Source: Isoetes taiwanensis
Lineage: Eukaryota > Streptophyta > Lycopodiopsida > Isoetales > Isoetaceae
NCBI GenBank assembly: GCA_021234155.1
Contig: JAJEKV010000032.1
Location: forward strand, 1,075,617 to 1,139,616
Direction of reading: 5' to 3'
Length of the DNA stretch: 64,000 nt
Part shown: positions 13,148-25,257 of the stretch, one piece after another
Numbering within the stretch: the stretch's first letter is position 1
Layout: each line of letters begins with the position of its first letter
The notes under the pieces: model-generated
The model's database searches: none
Told to the model about the DNA's origin: nothing
The model's input: the letters and a program-made list of their open reading frames with translations, nothing else
Made by a program: the position numbers and the translations under genes

Positions 13148-13372
13148 ATTAGAAGTGTGTCACCTCATACTGGCCAATGTAGTAAGTCTCAAAAATGATT
13201 TATCATTTGCAGGCAAATCATAGGTGGCAAGGCCAGTCCCACTAATCCACCCATTGTGTGTTGAGCTCCATTTTGTGCCTCTTAGATTACCAATCTAGAC
13301 ATCATAATCTTGATCTGCTAGGATGAATCCAAATAAATTTTCTACTGGACTGTATATCCAGTTATCTCCATC
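13148..13372 (-). pseudogene. Acid lipase (alpha/beta hydrolase) fragment, broken
   Basis: Starting after a plausible acceptor AG, the minus strand reads DGDNWIYSPVENLFGFILAD, then DQDYDV, a TAG stop, IGNLRGTKWS and ATYDLPA. This matches the central part of plant lysosomal-acid-lipase-type triacylglycerol lipases, where NSP-LGFILAD-GYDVW-NTRGT and YDLPA are conserved. The TAG stands where the family has Trp (TGG). In another frame further on, YYIGQYEVTH sits where YYIGHSQGT is expected, so the GxSxG nucleophile elbow appears lost. The lipase N-terminal and C-terminal parts are not evident nearby. I read this as a truncated, inactive copy. Confidence 0.65.
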
Positions 13373-13567
13373 CTGCTCAAGAGATTAAGTTGTACTTATA
13401 AATTTTTGAAAAATTGTTTTATGAAATATTTAACAGCATGTTCATGCCATGCATGCCATGTCGTATTAATTCATTGCAAACTTAAATGCATAGCATTTTA
13501 GTATTTACAAAGAGATGCATGCATGCATACCATATTACCAGGTAATCAAAGATGTAATTTGGATGAA

Positions 13568-14034
13568 TTAAGGATACTTAAGGTTCCTTATCCAGCTATC
13601 TAGAAGAAAACCAGCTATCTGAGCAAGCGATGATGCTGCAAGAGATACATGAGCACGCAATTCTGCAAGAGAATAGGGTCCTGAATATGGCAGATTGATC
13701 CTCAGCATCACCAACATCTGTAGCACCATATTAGTATGACCTTCCAAAATGTGCAGGCATATTACAATAAACAGAAACATCTGCAGATTTTTCTACTCTA
13801 CATATACTTCTATTGTGATTGAACAATACCTCTCTATCTATCTATATCAAGACCACAAAGCATGGTAAATCTTGATGTTTTCATGCTCAGAAGCAAATCC
13901 ATTGAGTGAAGTTTTGTCTTTTATAAAAAAGAAGCAATAGGAGCCTAATATTCTGTGTGGAGCAAAGAATAGAAGCATACATTCAATGTTGTACCTGGAA
14001 GAGAAAACAAAGTCGCTTCCATTTCGTATTTCGC
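13568..14034 (-). pseudogene. Unassigned exon pair on the minus strand
   Basis: An exon-like piece at 14034-13995 (AKYEMEATLFSLP, flanked by AG and GT) joins in phase to a second beginning at 13717 that reads VGDAEDQSAIFRT. Further on, a different frame becomes the better coding frame (SLAELRAHVSLAASSLAQIA, then a stop at 13568), which suggests a 1-base shift inside this exon. I do not recognise the protein. It may belong with the lipase remnant just downstream or be an independent gene fragment. Confidence 0.35.
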
Positions 14035-14274
14035 CTGAACTATGAAGCAAGGCGAATCTAAAAACAGTAGCTTATGGCAAGGATCTGATACTGCTTATCG
14101 ATCCTAAAACTGGATGCCAGTTTCGTGAGAGCAGGTCGAGATGCTGAGATGCCTGTTATTAAGATAAATGAGACATTGGCTTTTCCACGTACAGGGATAA
14201 GTCTTGGTTATCCAAAAACAAAGTATAAGAGATGGGAATAGCCTGTATTCCAAAAAAGCATCTCTCTGTCAACG

Positions 14275-14457
14275 ATGGCATCATTGCGCAGTTTTAGGGC
14301 AGCTTTGGCATCTGAAGCAGCTCAGGCCCTAACCAAGAAGAGCTCCCACGGTTTGCTGCACTCTAGCCGATCCGTGGTTTGCCGATTTTTCAATGACAAA
14401 CCTATGCAAAGAAACTTAAGAAAGGTGAACGAAGAAAAAAAACTAAACCATGATTGA
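14275..14457 (+). CDS. Small ORF with mitochondrial-presequence-like N terminus
   Basis: An ATG opens 60 codons beginning MASLRSFRAALASEAAQALT, followed by a Ser/Arg-rich stretch and VVCRFFNDK. The first ~40 residues are rich in Arg, Ser and Ala and almost free of acidic residues, as in plant mitochondrial targeting peptides. The C-terminal part looks random, so this is probably a first exon or orphan fragment. No downstream exon was found before the transposon end at 14637. The function is unknown. Confidence 0.35.
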   Translation: MASLRSFRAALASEAAQALTKKSSHGLLHSSRSVVCRFFNDKPMQRNLRKVNEEKKLNHD

Positions 14458-14636
14458 ATTATAGCCTTGGATCGATGTAAAACAACTTGAACCGTCCGAT
14501 TTAGGGCTGGGTCCAACACTTACTGAAAAACTTTATAATATAAGAAGATACCTGCAATATACCTGAAAATTACCAAATCCATTGCCCCTTAATAAGGGCA
14601 ATCCAAAAGATTACTCGAACTAGAAGAGGACTCTTA

Positions 14637-14672
14637 GGCCCTTTTTCCACGGCAGTCTTATTTTATGGCTGC
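14637..14672. repeat. Left terminal inverted repeat
   Basis: This terminal repeat pairs with 26965-27000. The outer ~15 bases match closely and the similarity then weakens. It is preceded by TTA at 14634-14636. Confidence 0.75.
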
Positions 14673-14784
14673 CATATTTTTATAAGACACCCTTTTGGGT
14701 TCCATGTCAGCTCCACATCATAGATAAGACACGTCCTAAAAATTCGATTTCCCATTACGTAAATATAAGACATGTCTAGTTAAG

Positions 14785-14800
14785 ATAAGACATGTCTTAT
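14785..14800. promoter_or_regulatory. Perfect 16-bp subterminal palindrome
   Basis: ATAAGACATGTCTTAT is its own reverse complement. A partial copy lies 20 bp to the left (around 14765) and another near the opposite end (26892-26904). Placement near both ends suggests a transposase-binding site, by analogy with other DNA transposons. Confidence 0.5.
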
Positions 14801-15312
14801 AATCTGGGTTTTCCACAGACGATTGTTTCAAATCTTGAGCAAAGACCTGTGCAGCAATCTACAAGGGAAAGCTGGAAATTCGACCTGCAAAAGCTTTGTG
14901 CAATTTCTCCTAGCTTTGTGCAATTTCTTTGAGCTGCAAAGCGTCTTGCAAAAGCTTCAAGTTTTCATGCTTAGAAGCTAAGCATTATTTCGTTAATTTG
15001 AGAATAACCACTTTCTCATTTGCATGCTTCACGGACACACTTTAGCATAAATATAATATAAAATGAACTATACAACAGTAAATAACTTTGAAACTTAAAA
15101 AGATTTTCATAGTAGCTAAAAGTCAAATCATATTACAAATTTCAAACAAAGACAACTTTTTCAAATAACTACATAATTTTATTATCAAAAAGTTTTAAAG
15201 ATTAACTTCACACAATACAATAGAACTTGAGTCACATTATAGTTTTTTGCATATTAAAACTTTGAATTAGACAATACAACATAAACTACTAGTAGAGTCA
15301 TTGTTAAGGTTC
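14801..15312. other. Transposon non-coding end region
   Basis: This AT-rich stretch between the left end and the FCP1-like frame has a few GCTTTGTGCAATTTC repeats around 14890-14930 and no gene. Confidence 0.4.
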
Positions 15313-16343
15313 TTATGTGATAGAACTTGAGGCATCACGTGCCTTCTTCTTCTCCTTGATTTGCTCCAAGACAACTGCATTGGTAGGGTCAATTACTTTC
15401 AGCTCCCCAAGGTTGTTCAATGCCATTACTACATCAGAAGACTTCTCAATTTCATATAGCATTGGCAACAAATCTGTCATCAAATAGTTATCAGTTCTAT
15501 AATCAGAAGGCTCATACGGCTTTGGAAATCCTGCATTATCCAAGTTATTATAGCATCTGTAAGCTGCATCGTCAAGCATGAACGTATTCATTCCATTATA
15601 CTTGCCCTTAAACTTTCCATATACCTTCTTCAAATTCTTTAAGTAAATCTGTGTATTTCCCAGTTCCTTGATATTGAGAAACATTTTCTCACATTCTGCT
15701 TGTGCCAAATGAACAAGAAGCGATTTTTGAGCTTACTAAGGCCACATGCATCCAAAGCATCCAATAAAGTATCCATAGTAGACACTGACCAAAGAGCCAC
15801 ATCAAAATGTACTAGACAAGCCATCAAAAACTCATATGCCTTTGGACGTGGATAGATATACCGGCAATGATTGAATACAGGTGGCTGATCATACATTGAG
15901 GGATCATGATGTCCTGTTTGATAGATTCTATAAAGAATGCCATTGCAATCTAAGACAAGCAACTTCTTCGTGAATTGGTCAATGGCATCCTTCTCTTGTT
16001 CTTTACTGGCACTTCCAACATCATCTTTTGGCATCTCATCTAAATTCATATGGTCTTCATTACTAGTGCCTATATCATCATGAAGCATAGAGTCATCTTT
16101 TTGCACTTGATTTACATTTAGGGGCTCTATATCAATATCCTCTCCATCAGTGTGAATAACTGCTGCATCTTCCATGTTTGTATCAACAACCTCATTATTT
16201 GGTTCATGCACAGAAGGTTCCTTAAGCATAACCATACCTCTATCATCGTCCACCACCTCATTGTTCACCAACATGAGTTGCATGTCTTGGCACGATGTGC
16301 TAGCACTTTCCGGCCAGGCTTCTAGCTTTTCTAATGTGTGCAA
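15313..16343 (-). pseudogene. FCP1/NIF-like HAD phosphatase-domain protein carried by the transposon
   Basis: The first frame (16343-15639) has an acidic N-terminal region of ~120 residues with a repeated NNEVVD motif, followed by the domain start KLLVLDCNGILYRIY at about residue 128. HAD motif I is therefore D132-C-N134 in place of the usual DxD. Motif II is ALWSVST. The frame then shifts near 15700. The second frame (15708-15313) supplies YLKNLKKVYGKF and the acidic motif TFMLDDAAYR, and ends DASSSIT. This domain order matches NLI-interacting-factor/FCP1 domains that act on phosphoproteins such as the polymerase II tail. Asn at the second acidic position also occurs in plant members, so loss of catalysis is possible but not certain. 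The start codon is unsettled. Confidence 0.7.
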
Positions 16344-16529
16344 CCTTGCATCAAACTCAAAATTGAATAAATGAAATGCAGAAGTAAGACATATATGATC
16401 GAATAAAAAAAACTTACAAAGCGTTCTCTAGTCTCTTTTTCACAATTTGTGCAACAGAGATGGTGAAATATCACCCTCAGTCAGAGACTCATCGTGTCAT
16501 GGATTTGAGGTTCCTCTATGTTGGATGGA

Positions 16530-19503
16530 CTATCGCTCTATCCAATAAGTGTACATCTTTTTCTTATTCTTTGCATCATTCTTATGTAGACTTTCTTGAT
16601 ATACCACAGCGTTGTTCAAAAACTTCTCACAAAACTCATACTCTCGCTTCCGGTGACAATTGACACACATTTTTTTCCCAAGGCATATAGGCGCTTGACT
16701 TATACTCCCATGCATATACCATTCACATGCCATAGTATCTTTATTTGTAAACATTTGCACCAAATACTTTTGCCACATGCGGTCTTATGGAAGCGGAATT
16801 AACAACCCCACCTTCCATTTCAACATCTGAGTAAGAAGGAACATCTGCAAGATACTTATATAAGTGCGATGATCGGCTTTCTATATCGTCTTTCAGGAAC
16901 ATAGTGTGTATTGGCTTAGAGCTTGTCCAACAAAGTCCTGCTTTTAAGTTCTTATCATTTGGCTTCGCAAGCATAATTATGAAACAAAATGAGAACGTAG
17001 TATCACAAGGAATGTATTGCTTTGATGGAGAGTCGTGCTCATAGGTTGAGTACACTATATGTTTATCACATTCCATTGTCCCAAGCCCGACCTCATTCTT
17101 GGACCAACATTGTGGACCTGGTGGAGTGAATAAAATTATTGTATATGTATCACATGAGGTTAGTGTGGAACACCTTTTCCAAAATTGTTCCCAATCATCT
17201 GCGTCCCAATTTTCGTTCTTACGTGCAGCAAGATGCAAATCTAAAACAAAAAGGGATATGGGGCCTTTAGGAACTCCTGGCTCAACATAACCTTTAACAC
17301 CTTGTGCTATTATAAAAGGAGAAGACATCTTATTAGGATCAACTTTCTCACTATCCAGTCCCAACTTATCGTGTATCCAATCCAAAACTATGTTGGGAAG
17401 ATCTTCCTCCTTCTTATTCTTTTGTAGCACTGAGGTAATGTAAGTTCCGGCCCACTTGCGACATTTGTCTACTTCTTCATCAGTGATACCATATTTTTTG
17501 GCATGGTCCTCAAAGGTAGCATGTTTCTTTCGTTGGATCAAGTTAATATAAGAAGCAATACCATTTCTTATTACCCTTCTCTGTTTCAATTTAACAGCAT
17601 ACCCATTCATATCCATTACATCTGTATGCTTTCCCGCTTGCTTTCCTGGCTTAGTCATAAACACCTCACCACTTAATATGCGTTTTGTTAAATCCAACAT
17701 CTCCTCAGGAAGTAAACCTTGCACATCACGCATTAACTTAGTATTGAAAAAATCAAGTGATGGTTCTGCAGGTGGCTTCCCATTCCACTGATTTAATTGC
17801 TTTGCCATCCATTTAGTCCATATTAAATCCCAATTTTTCCAACATGCATCATTTAAGCAAATAAATGCCAGATGTTCGCTCATTCTTGGTTTCTCTTTTG
17901 TTGACGATCTTTGCCGATTACTTATTGCTCCAATGGTAAGCTTACAATATTCCTCAAATTCCTATAATGCAACAAAGACTATAACTATCTAAATCTCAAA
18001 TGCAAGTGGAAATGGTATCACATACCTCCCAACGAGTGCTTTTTCCAGCATTAGCTATTGCCTTTTCGGGTCTTCCAAAGCTATCCATTGAGCACGCGCG
18101 CGTAATGCGATTTGGTCAACATAAGGGCTATACAAACAAGCAATATAGATCAAACAATGAAAAAAATAGATGTACTCAAATACAAAAGAAAGATAAATGT
18201 AGATAACCTTTTATATGCCGATACATAGTTGATTTAGTTTTGTGCATGACTAATAATTGCCCTCAAGAGGTGGAGTGTTTGCGACTAACACTCTGCAAGA
18301 CCTTTTGAGAACAATCTTCTCATTTTTTACGTGCATTCACCATCCCAAGCAACACTTGTCTTTGCTCTTTGCTGAATGTTGACCCTCTATAACAAAAATT
18401 CCATTGTTGGATCTGCAAAATCTTTTCATCGGTCAAAGGAAATGGTATATGTGTATTCACTTTCACGGGGAGAACATCAATTTGGATTGGGATTTCGACG
18501 ACGGTAGCCAAATCATACATTCAATATCTCATCCATATGTTCCTCGTTATAAGGGCGATGGTTGAACAATGGCAGCTTTTTTCCCTTACAAACCTTGAGT
18601 CTAGTTACATCAATCTCCACCAAGTGTCGAATACCAAGTGGATAAAATTTTTCCCATCTTTCTAACACCTTTGAGGCCTCTTGAGCTACATTCATTTTGT
18701 TCGACCTCTCGAAAATATCCATTTACATTTTTTTTTAGCTAATTGTTGAACATCAATCTCATTCGATCTTCAACCGTCAAGAACAACCTTCTTACGTTTA
18801 TCACGGTGATCGAGTATCGGATGCACTAGACACAATTTTCTCTTTCCTCTTCGCACAACCTTTGATTGCACAATTTCTTGTGATTCATAATTCCCCCTTT
18901 GGATGCTCTCATCTCTATTATTCTTCTTCAAACGCTCAAGCACACATGCGGATATAATACTTTTGCATATGTTTCTCGCCCTTTCTGGATATTTTACATG
19001 CCAAATCAAAGGGCGTTTTATTCCAGCCTCTTGCAAATTATTGTAAGAAGGTAGCTTCCATCAAATGTTGCGCATGACATAGCATCTCCACTAATGCTTG
19101 CTTCCATTAGACTTGGGGAAAAGTATTGGAGTTTGGAGTCCATCAAACAATATAGGCCTTCTCGTTTTAGGGCCTTCCACCATCAAAGTCAGACCCATCA
19201 TTTTCAATCTCCTCCACACCTAAAACTTGTCCAGCTATTTTCATAGCCATCATATTAGACTCCCCGATAAAGCAAGCAAAGGTCATACTTCCTTTTTACT
19301 TTCCATGATCTCTACACCCAACTTGGACTCCTCCCACATAAAGAAGTTCTCGGTACCTCATAGCCACTAACAACAATCTTAAAAATTGCACCATCATCAT
19401 TCTCTTCCATTGTCATTTTGCCTTTTGGTCCTACTTGCTTTATTTCCCTTTGCACATCTGCATATTTCAGAAAAAAATCCATTAGTGGATGTTTTGCGGA
19501 CAT
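16530..19503 (-). pseudogene. Large unrecognised protein of the transposon (several exons/frames)
   Basis: The best block is an ATG-started 380-residue frame at 17883-16741, open further upstream to an acceptor near 17963 (EFEEYCKLTIGAISNRQRS). Its N half is Trp/Lys-rich. Its C half contains ISLFVLDLHLAARKNENWD, ILFTPPGPQCW and VEMEGGVVNSASIRP. A frame change then leads to a Cys-containing tail (KKMCVNCHRKREYEF). Upstream, segments at 18520-18320, 18722-18513, 19036-18770 and 19503-19312 continue the same strand with frame changes, for example near 18515 and 18080. I do not recognise the family. The PPGP strand and following motifs faintly recall a Rossmann-type enzyme, but that is speculation. 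Confidence 0.5.
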
Positions 19504-19639
19504 CGTCTGTAGATAAGAGGCTTAGAACTTGATTCTCTTTTCCATCTTCTTTATTCTAGTTAACTTGATATAGTGAAGGTCTATGGGGCGTATGTCAAAA
19601 ACAATACAATAAACTAGATAACAAAAAAAAACTTCGAGG

Positions 19640-20305
19640 TTTGCGGACATATGTCAAGTAATAAGGTCTATGGATTACCCTTTCTATGCCTTTGCTCATT
19701 TTTCTTTTCAAGCTAAACTAGCAAAAAGACAAAACTAGAAGTATAAGTAGAAGTAATAAGATACTATCTGGGACATATGTCCAAGTAATACAATATTATG
19801 CCTTTTTTTCTATGCACTTTCCACATTTTCTTCTAAAATAAACTAGATGAAAATCAAAATAAAACTAAAGGTTTGCGGACATATGTCCTTAATAAAAATT
19901 ATACATTTTCCTTTTCAGCGCCTTTGTGCATGTTTCCTTATTAAATAATCTAGATGAAAAGCAAAATAAAACTAGAGACTTGCTGGACTTAATGCATCAT
20001 CCACATTTCCTTAAACTAGAGAATAAAAACAAAACAAAAAGCGGGCTTTTACGGACATATGTCAGTAATAAACATTTTTTCTATGCTTTAAAATAAACTA
20101 GAACATTTTAGTTTTCTTTTTTTTGTTTTGATACATTTTTCATGCATTATAAACTAAACTAGAGCATAAAGCCAAGAAAAGGGTTTTGCAAACATATGTC
20201 CGTAACAACACTACATTTTTTTTTCTGTACATTATAAAAAACAAACTAAAACCCAAAGCAAAAGAGCATGGAAGCCAAAAAAGAGGTTTGAAGACATGTG
20301 TCCGT
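19640..20305. repeat. Array of ~110-170-bp degenerate repeats centred on GGACATATGTCC
   Basis: A palindromic core GGACATATGTCC or close variants occurs at 19645, 19771, 19877, 20053, 20191 and 20293, each inside AT-rich DNA with AAACTAGA and ACAAAG blocks. A further perfect core is at 22847-22858. The array lies between the divergent minus-strand and plus-strand gene blocks of the transposon. Confidence 0.6.
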
Positions 20306-22971
20306 AACAACACCATATTTTCTTTCTCTATGTTATAAAACAAACTAGAACACAAAGCAAAAAAAAACTAAGTATTTTGAAGACCACAGAGGTTTATGGA
20401 CAGAAATTTAAGATCAATTGTTGGATCAAATGGGCGGTCGAGATTAATCTCTAATTAAAAAACCCAAACCAATTATCCAATAGAATGGTCAATCAATCCA
20501 ATAATCACATAAGAAAAGGGGGAAAAAAGTATAAATAAAAGGGCAAACCAAACATCAAACATAACAAGAAAAAGGAGAAAAGATTACAAGTTGAAAAAAA
20601 ATAGTAATTTGGGACTCAAAGGACTATTGGCCTCTAGAAGGCAATGCCATTAATATTTATAGTGGCAATGTAAAAAAAAGGATAGTAGGTATCTTGAAAA
20701 TATTAAGGTCATTATCTCAAAGGTAATATTTGATGATGTGGCAGTAAGAAAAAGAAATTAAAAACAAAGGTATGTAAAAAGCAAAAAAAAAAGGGGGGTA
20801 TTTGAGCATGCAAATCTAAGTAAGAAAAAGAAACGAAAAACAAAGGTAGGTTTTAAAAAAAAAAATGATATTTGGATATGCAAATCTAACAGAAGCAACG
20901 ACGACACCCGATTTGGTTCGGTAGTACACAGGATACAATTTTTTGTTCAGTAGTACATAGGATGGGCTAAAAAAGCAAATCTAAATAATCATTCTGATCA
21001 TGCTCGGAAATAACAAACAAAAAAAAGAAAAAAAATTGAAATCCACCAACATTTCTTGGACTTTTTGCAGACCAAAGATTTTCGCATGTTCTCTTATTCT
21101 TGAGATAACAACGAGAGATTTGAGGAGATTTCCGGAGGAAAGAAGAAGAACAAGAATGGGCACCCACACGGTTTTAAGCCTTTTTTTTTTGGAAGTCATC
21201 TGCCGAGTACTTCACGTCCATGTTTTGCTGCCTCCATTCTTGAGAAGCCTCCTCCGTCTTCAACAGTCTTCACTTCTTCTTGTTTTAGCCGCTCGATCAG
21301 AGGCGGTGGGTGTAACAGAAAAATCTTTAATGGTTTGTTAAGGAGAATGATGCTATTTTTAGAAATTCGAAATTTGAAGAATGGGCGTCCAAGATTGAAT
21401 CTTGAACCCGAAATCCTCTGCGCTTCTTTCTGTTACAATTCTTTCTTCACCACTTCCCGCTGATTCTTCATCATTTCCGGCTGCACCTCCATTTTCAGTC
21501 TTGTTGGAAATTGAAGAGTTATCTGAGGCATCAAAAACATCATAAGCGGTTTGCCATGAATATGGCATCACAGGGATACTACTAAAGAGAAACCCAAGGT
21601 AATTTACTTCTCTGCACAACTCCTATTAGGTCTTAAATTTTGTCTAAAGTCCTATGGCTCATCTTGAGAATGCCAGACTTCTTATCGATGGAAACATTGT
21701 TGGTAAAGGCATTGTCATGGAATCCTTCAGGACAATCCATTGCAAGAGGATTGTGCTGGATGGTGCAAGGTAGAGGTCGATCCTCATTGGGAGGCGAAAT
21801 AATCTTTGCCGAAACCAACTCTTGGAGCCGAGACCGTATCTGGCGATGGGATCATTAGGTGGAGTGGCCAATAAAAGATATTCTCTATGCTAAAGAGGTT
21901 AGTCCACTACATTCTTGTTTGAAAATTTCTGTTTTGGAGGAAAAATGGGTTCGTGTTACTCTGTTTTGAGGAGGAAAAACCGAACCCGATAACTTTCATT
22001 TCCAAAGCCACATACATTCTTGTTTGAAAATTTTCGTTTTTAGGAAAAATGGGTTTGTGTTACTTGTTTTCATCACACAATGGAGCTCACGGGTAAAGAT
22101 CTTGCGGATTTTTCGCGGCGGGGTTACGGCGATTCCATTTTATATCCGGATCTGCCTTCTTTATGGCTAAATCTATCATTCTTTGCATGAAAAAAAGATC
22201 TTTGGCTATTTCATATCCGGATCGCCGTGAGGCGACCCCAAATAGCGAGCTCGAGAACATTCGATCTTTGCCCTTTTTCTGTCCATAGCATCAGAACCAC
22301 GTTTTGAATCCGTCCATGGCGTCCTAACCACCGCTTTAAATTCGTCCATGGCATCCGTTTTTATCTTTGCTATGCCGACCCTACGATATGTGATAATCTC
22401 TCGGCCTTGAGGTAGAAATCGAATCTTGCTTACAAATTTCCTTTGATTGTAGAAAATCGGTGGCACTTGTGATAGAATTGGGCCTTATTGAATCGAAGAA
22501 TTGGTGCTTCTTGGGATCTATAGCTTGAGTCGCCACCTTTGTCGTGATTTTTTTTCTTGTTTAATATTTAAGGGGATACCGGGCTGGGTATCCCCAATAC
22601 TAATAAACAATTGAATCCTAAGGTTTTGGCCATACCAAAAGATATATAGGTTCTAATAGCATATCTTCCCTTTCGTTTATTTGAATCCTTCTGTTGTTTA
22701 CTTAGATAGTCTATTTTAAGTCTCCTTGTTTGCTTAGTTAGTCTCTTTTAGTTTTAGATGCCTTCCTAAGCCTCTTATGTTCACAGGAACATTAAGATGC
22801 ATAATTCTTCTAGTTTTAGCTTAAGTAGCTAAATAGTGCTGCATACGGACATATGTCCATGAAACATGCATTTTTCAAAAAACAATGTCAATTTGTACAA
22901 ATTTAATATTGGACCATTTTATTACAATGTTTGCTAACTGTCAACTATTTGAATGTTATAGCTAGCTAACA
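20306..22971. other. Transposon interior without recognised gene
   Basis: The stretch has A-rich DNA to 21 kb, then mixed sequence. A minus-strand frame at 21619-21359 is acidic and Ser/Glu-rich but unrecognised. A 9-bp-stem hairpin lies at 22572-22595. This may include the 5' part of the plus-strand transposase gene and its introns. Confidence 0.35.
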
Positions 22972-25257
22972 AAGAAGCGAGGATCGAGTGCACCACAAAC
23001 AAAGTCAAGTGTGTCTCAAGCAAAGTCAAGTTCTACATCAAATATGAATCTTTGAGATGGTTGTGAGGGAGAAGAATGGAAAGGAAAATATGTAAAGATG
23101 TTGCATGCTTGTTCTCATGAGAGCTTTGCAAGCTGGAATCATGATTATGTGACCCTCTAGATTTTTGTTTCCTAATCAGCCATTAGGACAAGATTTTGTT
23201 GGAGTGATGATTAGTGAATTGATGCCGTCAAATCCGGATGAAGTTGGCATTTTGAATAATGGTTGTGAAGCTTGCAAAGGGTCATTAGAGGTTAGAGTGT
23301 TGATGAGGTGGCCTATCTCACTTGTTACGAACATGGATGGTAGTAGGTTGTTGCCTATGCAATGTAATGCAAACAATGATGTGAAGTTGGTACCATATGA
23401 AGCGGACAATCAACATCGGGAAAAAGACCATACCAGATTTTTAAGGAGAAAGAAAAGCAATTCCAAAAAGGAAAAAAAAAGGAGAAAGAGCAATTAAGCC
23501 CAATGGAGCAAGTGCAATTGGTTAGGGTATGGCGTGTTGTCCTTCACAATGCACCATCAATACTCTCTAGATGAGTTGCTTTCTATTAGGACTACATATT
23601 GGGGACAACATAGCAATGATAGAAGGACAATGAGATATTCCATATTTGGTGCATGCCATAGGGACAATGATACGAGGGCATCTTAAGTATTAAGCTTTTT
23701 GGCAAATGGGTTTTGCGAGAGAGGCATGGTGCGGGATAACATTTACGATGCTACTTTCTCTGAAGCAAAGAAGAATTTGATATGGGTGCTAGAAGAGCTC
23801 TGCATGGAAACACAGGTTCATTGAAGACAAGAGATAATACATTGCTAGCTATCAATGTGTTTGATGGTCTTGTAAAAGTATAAGTAGAATCAATGCCACA
23901 TAGGGCAAAAGTAGGGATTGGCGGGACTAAACAAGTAGTCAAAGTGTTACCTCCATCTTACATTCAAAAAGTGTGCTTGGAAGAGGTTAATCACGGTGAT
24001 GACTAGATTAGGAGGGCATTCTATCTCTCAAATCATTTAGCAAGCTATGGGCAAAGCATTTTCCAAATGTGGAAGTGGGAAAGAACTCTTCATTCTCCAA
24101 GTGCGGTATATGTATATCTCGAGGGGAGGCCATGAGGAGCACTATAGTTCTTGCAAAATATGATGCATTATTTGAGGAATTGCGTGCACACCAAGCCCAG
24201 AGCAAATGTCTTGTAGATCCGTGTATTGGCAATGGAGAACATTTTCCAACTTAGAACTGATAAATGTTTATGCATCATCCATGATAAAATGGACCAACAT
24301 AAGACTTTCTTGCCTAGGATCCGTATCTAGAAGAATTGTGGTAATGCCGCGACAATTGAAGATATCTTTAGCGGTATGCTTACACATGGTCATGGTGTTT
24401 GGCATATGGTCATTTTACTTTAGATCTATGGGAGGATGGCCCAAACTTTCATGTTGGTTCAATATTCAAGTGCTTAAGAAATTTGGAAAGAGGCGTGTTG
24501 AAGTCCACGAGGGGGCTAGCTATCTGGTGTTTTTAATGCTCTAATGGACAATCAAGCATTTACATCTCGAGAGATCATTACGGGGATTCCATTAGGTTTC
24601 ATCTAGCTCATCATCTAATAAGCCATGTGACAAGTCAACAACAACAAGTGAGGGCGTTCGATTTTTATCCAAAGCCATTGCCTCGAGAGTTTTGTTTACA
24701 ATTGGATAATTGCTTCAAAGAAAATAAGAATCGATGGCTATTTCAAGCATGTTCATATTTAAGCGCAAGAGGTGTCTTTGAGAGGCGGTAAAAGTTGGAT
24801 TTCTCATGGTTGGACATACCCATGAGGATATCGATGCATTTTTTTGCGTGTTTTCTTCATCTTTGAAGAGGGAGTCTATAACCACGCTACCACAACCCGA
24901 TGGAGATATTTGAATCAAGTGTATCACCTAGGTCCATTGCCTTCCTTGTGGATGAAGTGCGATTGGAAAGGATTTGTTCAAGACTATATGCCCGATGGAA
25001 AAGAAGCATTGTGGGACATTCTAAACCATTGTAGTTTAAGTTTTGGGTTAGAAAAAGGTATTCCAATTATGCGAGTGTAAGATGCACCCTTCTGATGACA
25101 ATGGGGGTGATCCTATTGAGATGTGGAAACGTGATGAAAATGGGAAGCCCAAAATACCCACAGGTGAGCCACAAAGCTTGCCACCTTTTGGAAGCTTGAA
25201 GGACATGCAATCGTTGACTAAGGGAGTACTGACAATTCATTAGTCATTGGGAGGCGG
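22972..25257 (+). pseudogene. GHTHEDID-type transposase-like protein, decayed
   Basis: Fragments in all three frames, read in order, give a recognisable protein: PNQPLGQDFVGVMISELMPS (from about 23168), RTTYWGQHSNDRRTMRYSIFG (around 23590), KCGICISRGEAMRSTIVLAK (24108), CIIHDKMDQHKTFLP (24271), LQLDNCFKENKNRWLFQ (24697) and GHTHEDIDAFF (24812). The Asp-rich D..MD and LDN..K-N motifs and GHTHEDID are hallmarks of a eukaryotic family of uncharacterised, transposon-like proteins that I recall under the label DUF7869. The conserved Asp/Glu residues suggest a nuclease of DDE type; this is inference. At least eight stops or frame changes disrupt the copy. It continues into 25258-25908. Confidence 0.65.

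Noticed and set aside
22572-22600. Hairpin followed by CTAA, a possible Helitron end
   Set aside because: Spacing from hairpin to CTAA is only a few bases and no related copy is seen; likely chance inside the transposon.
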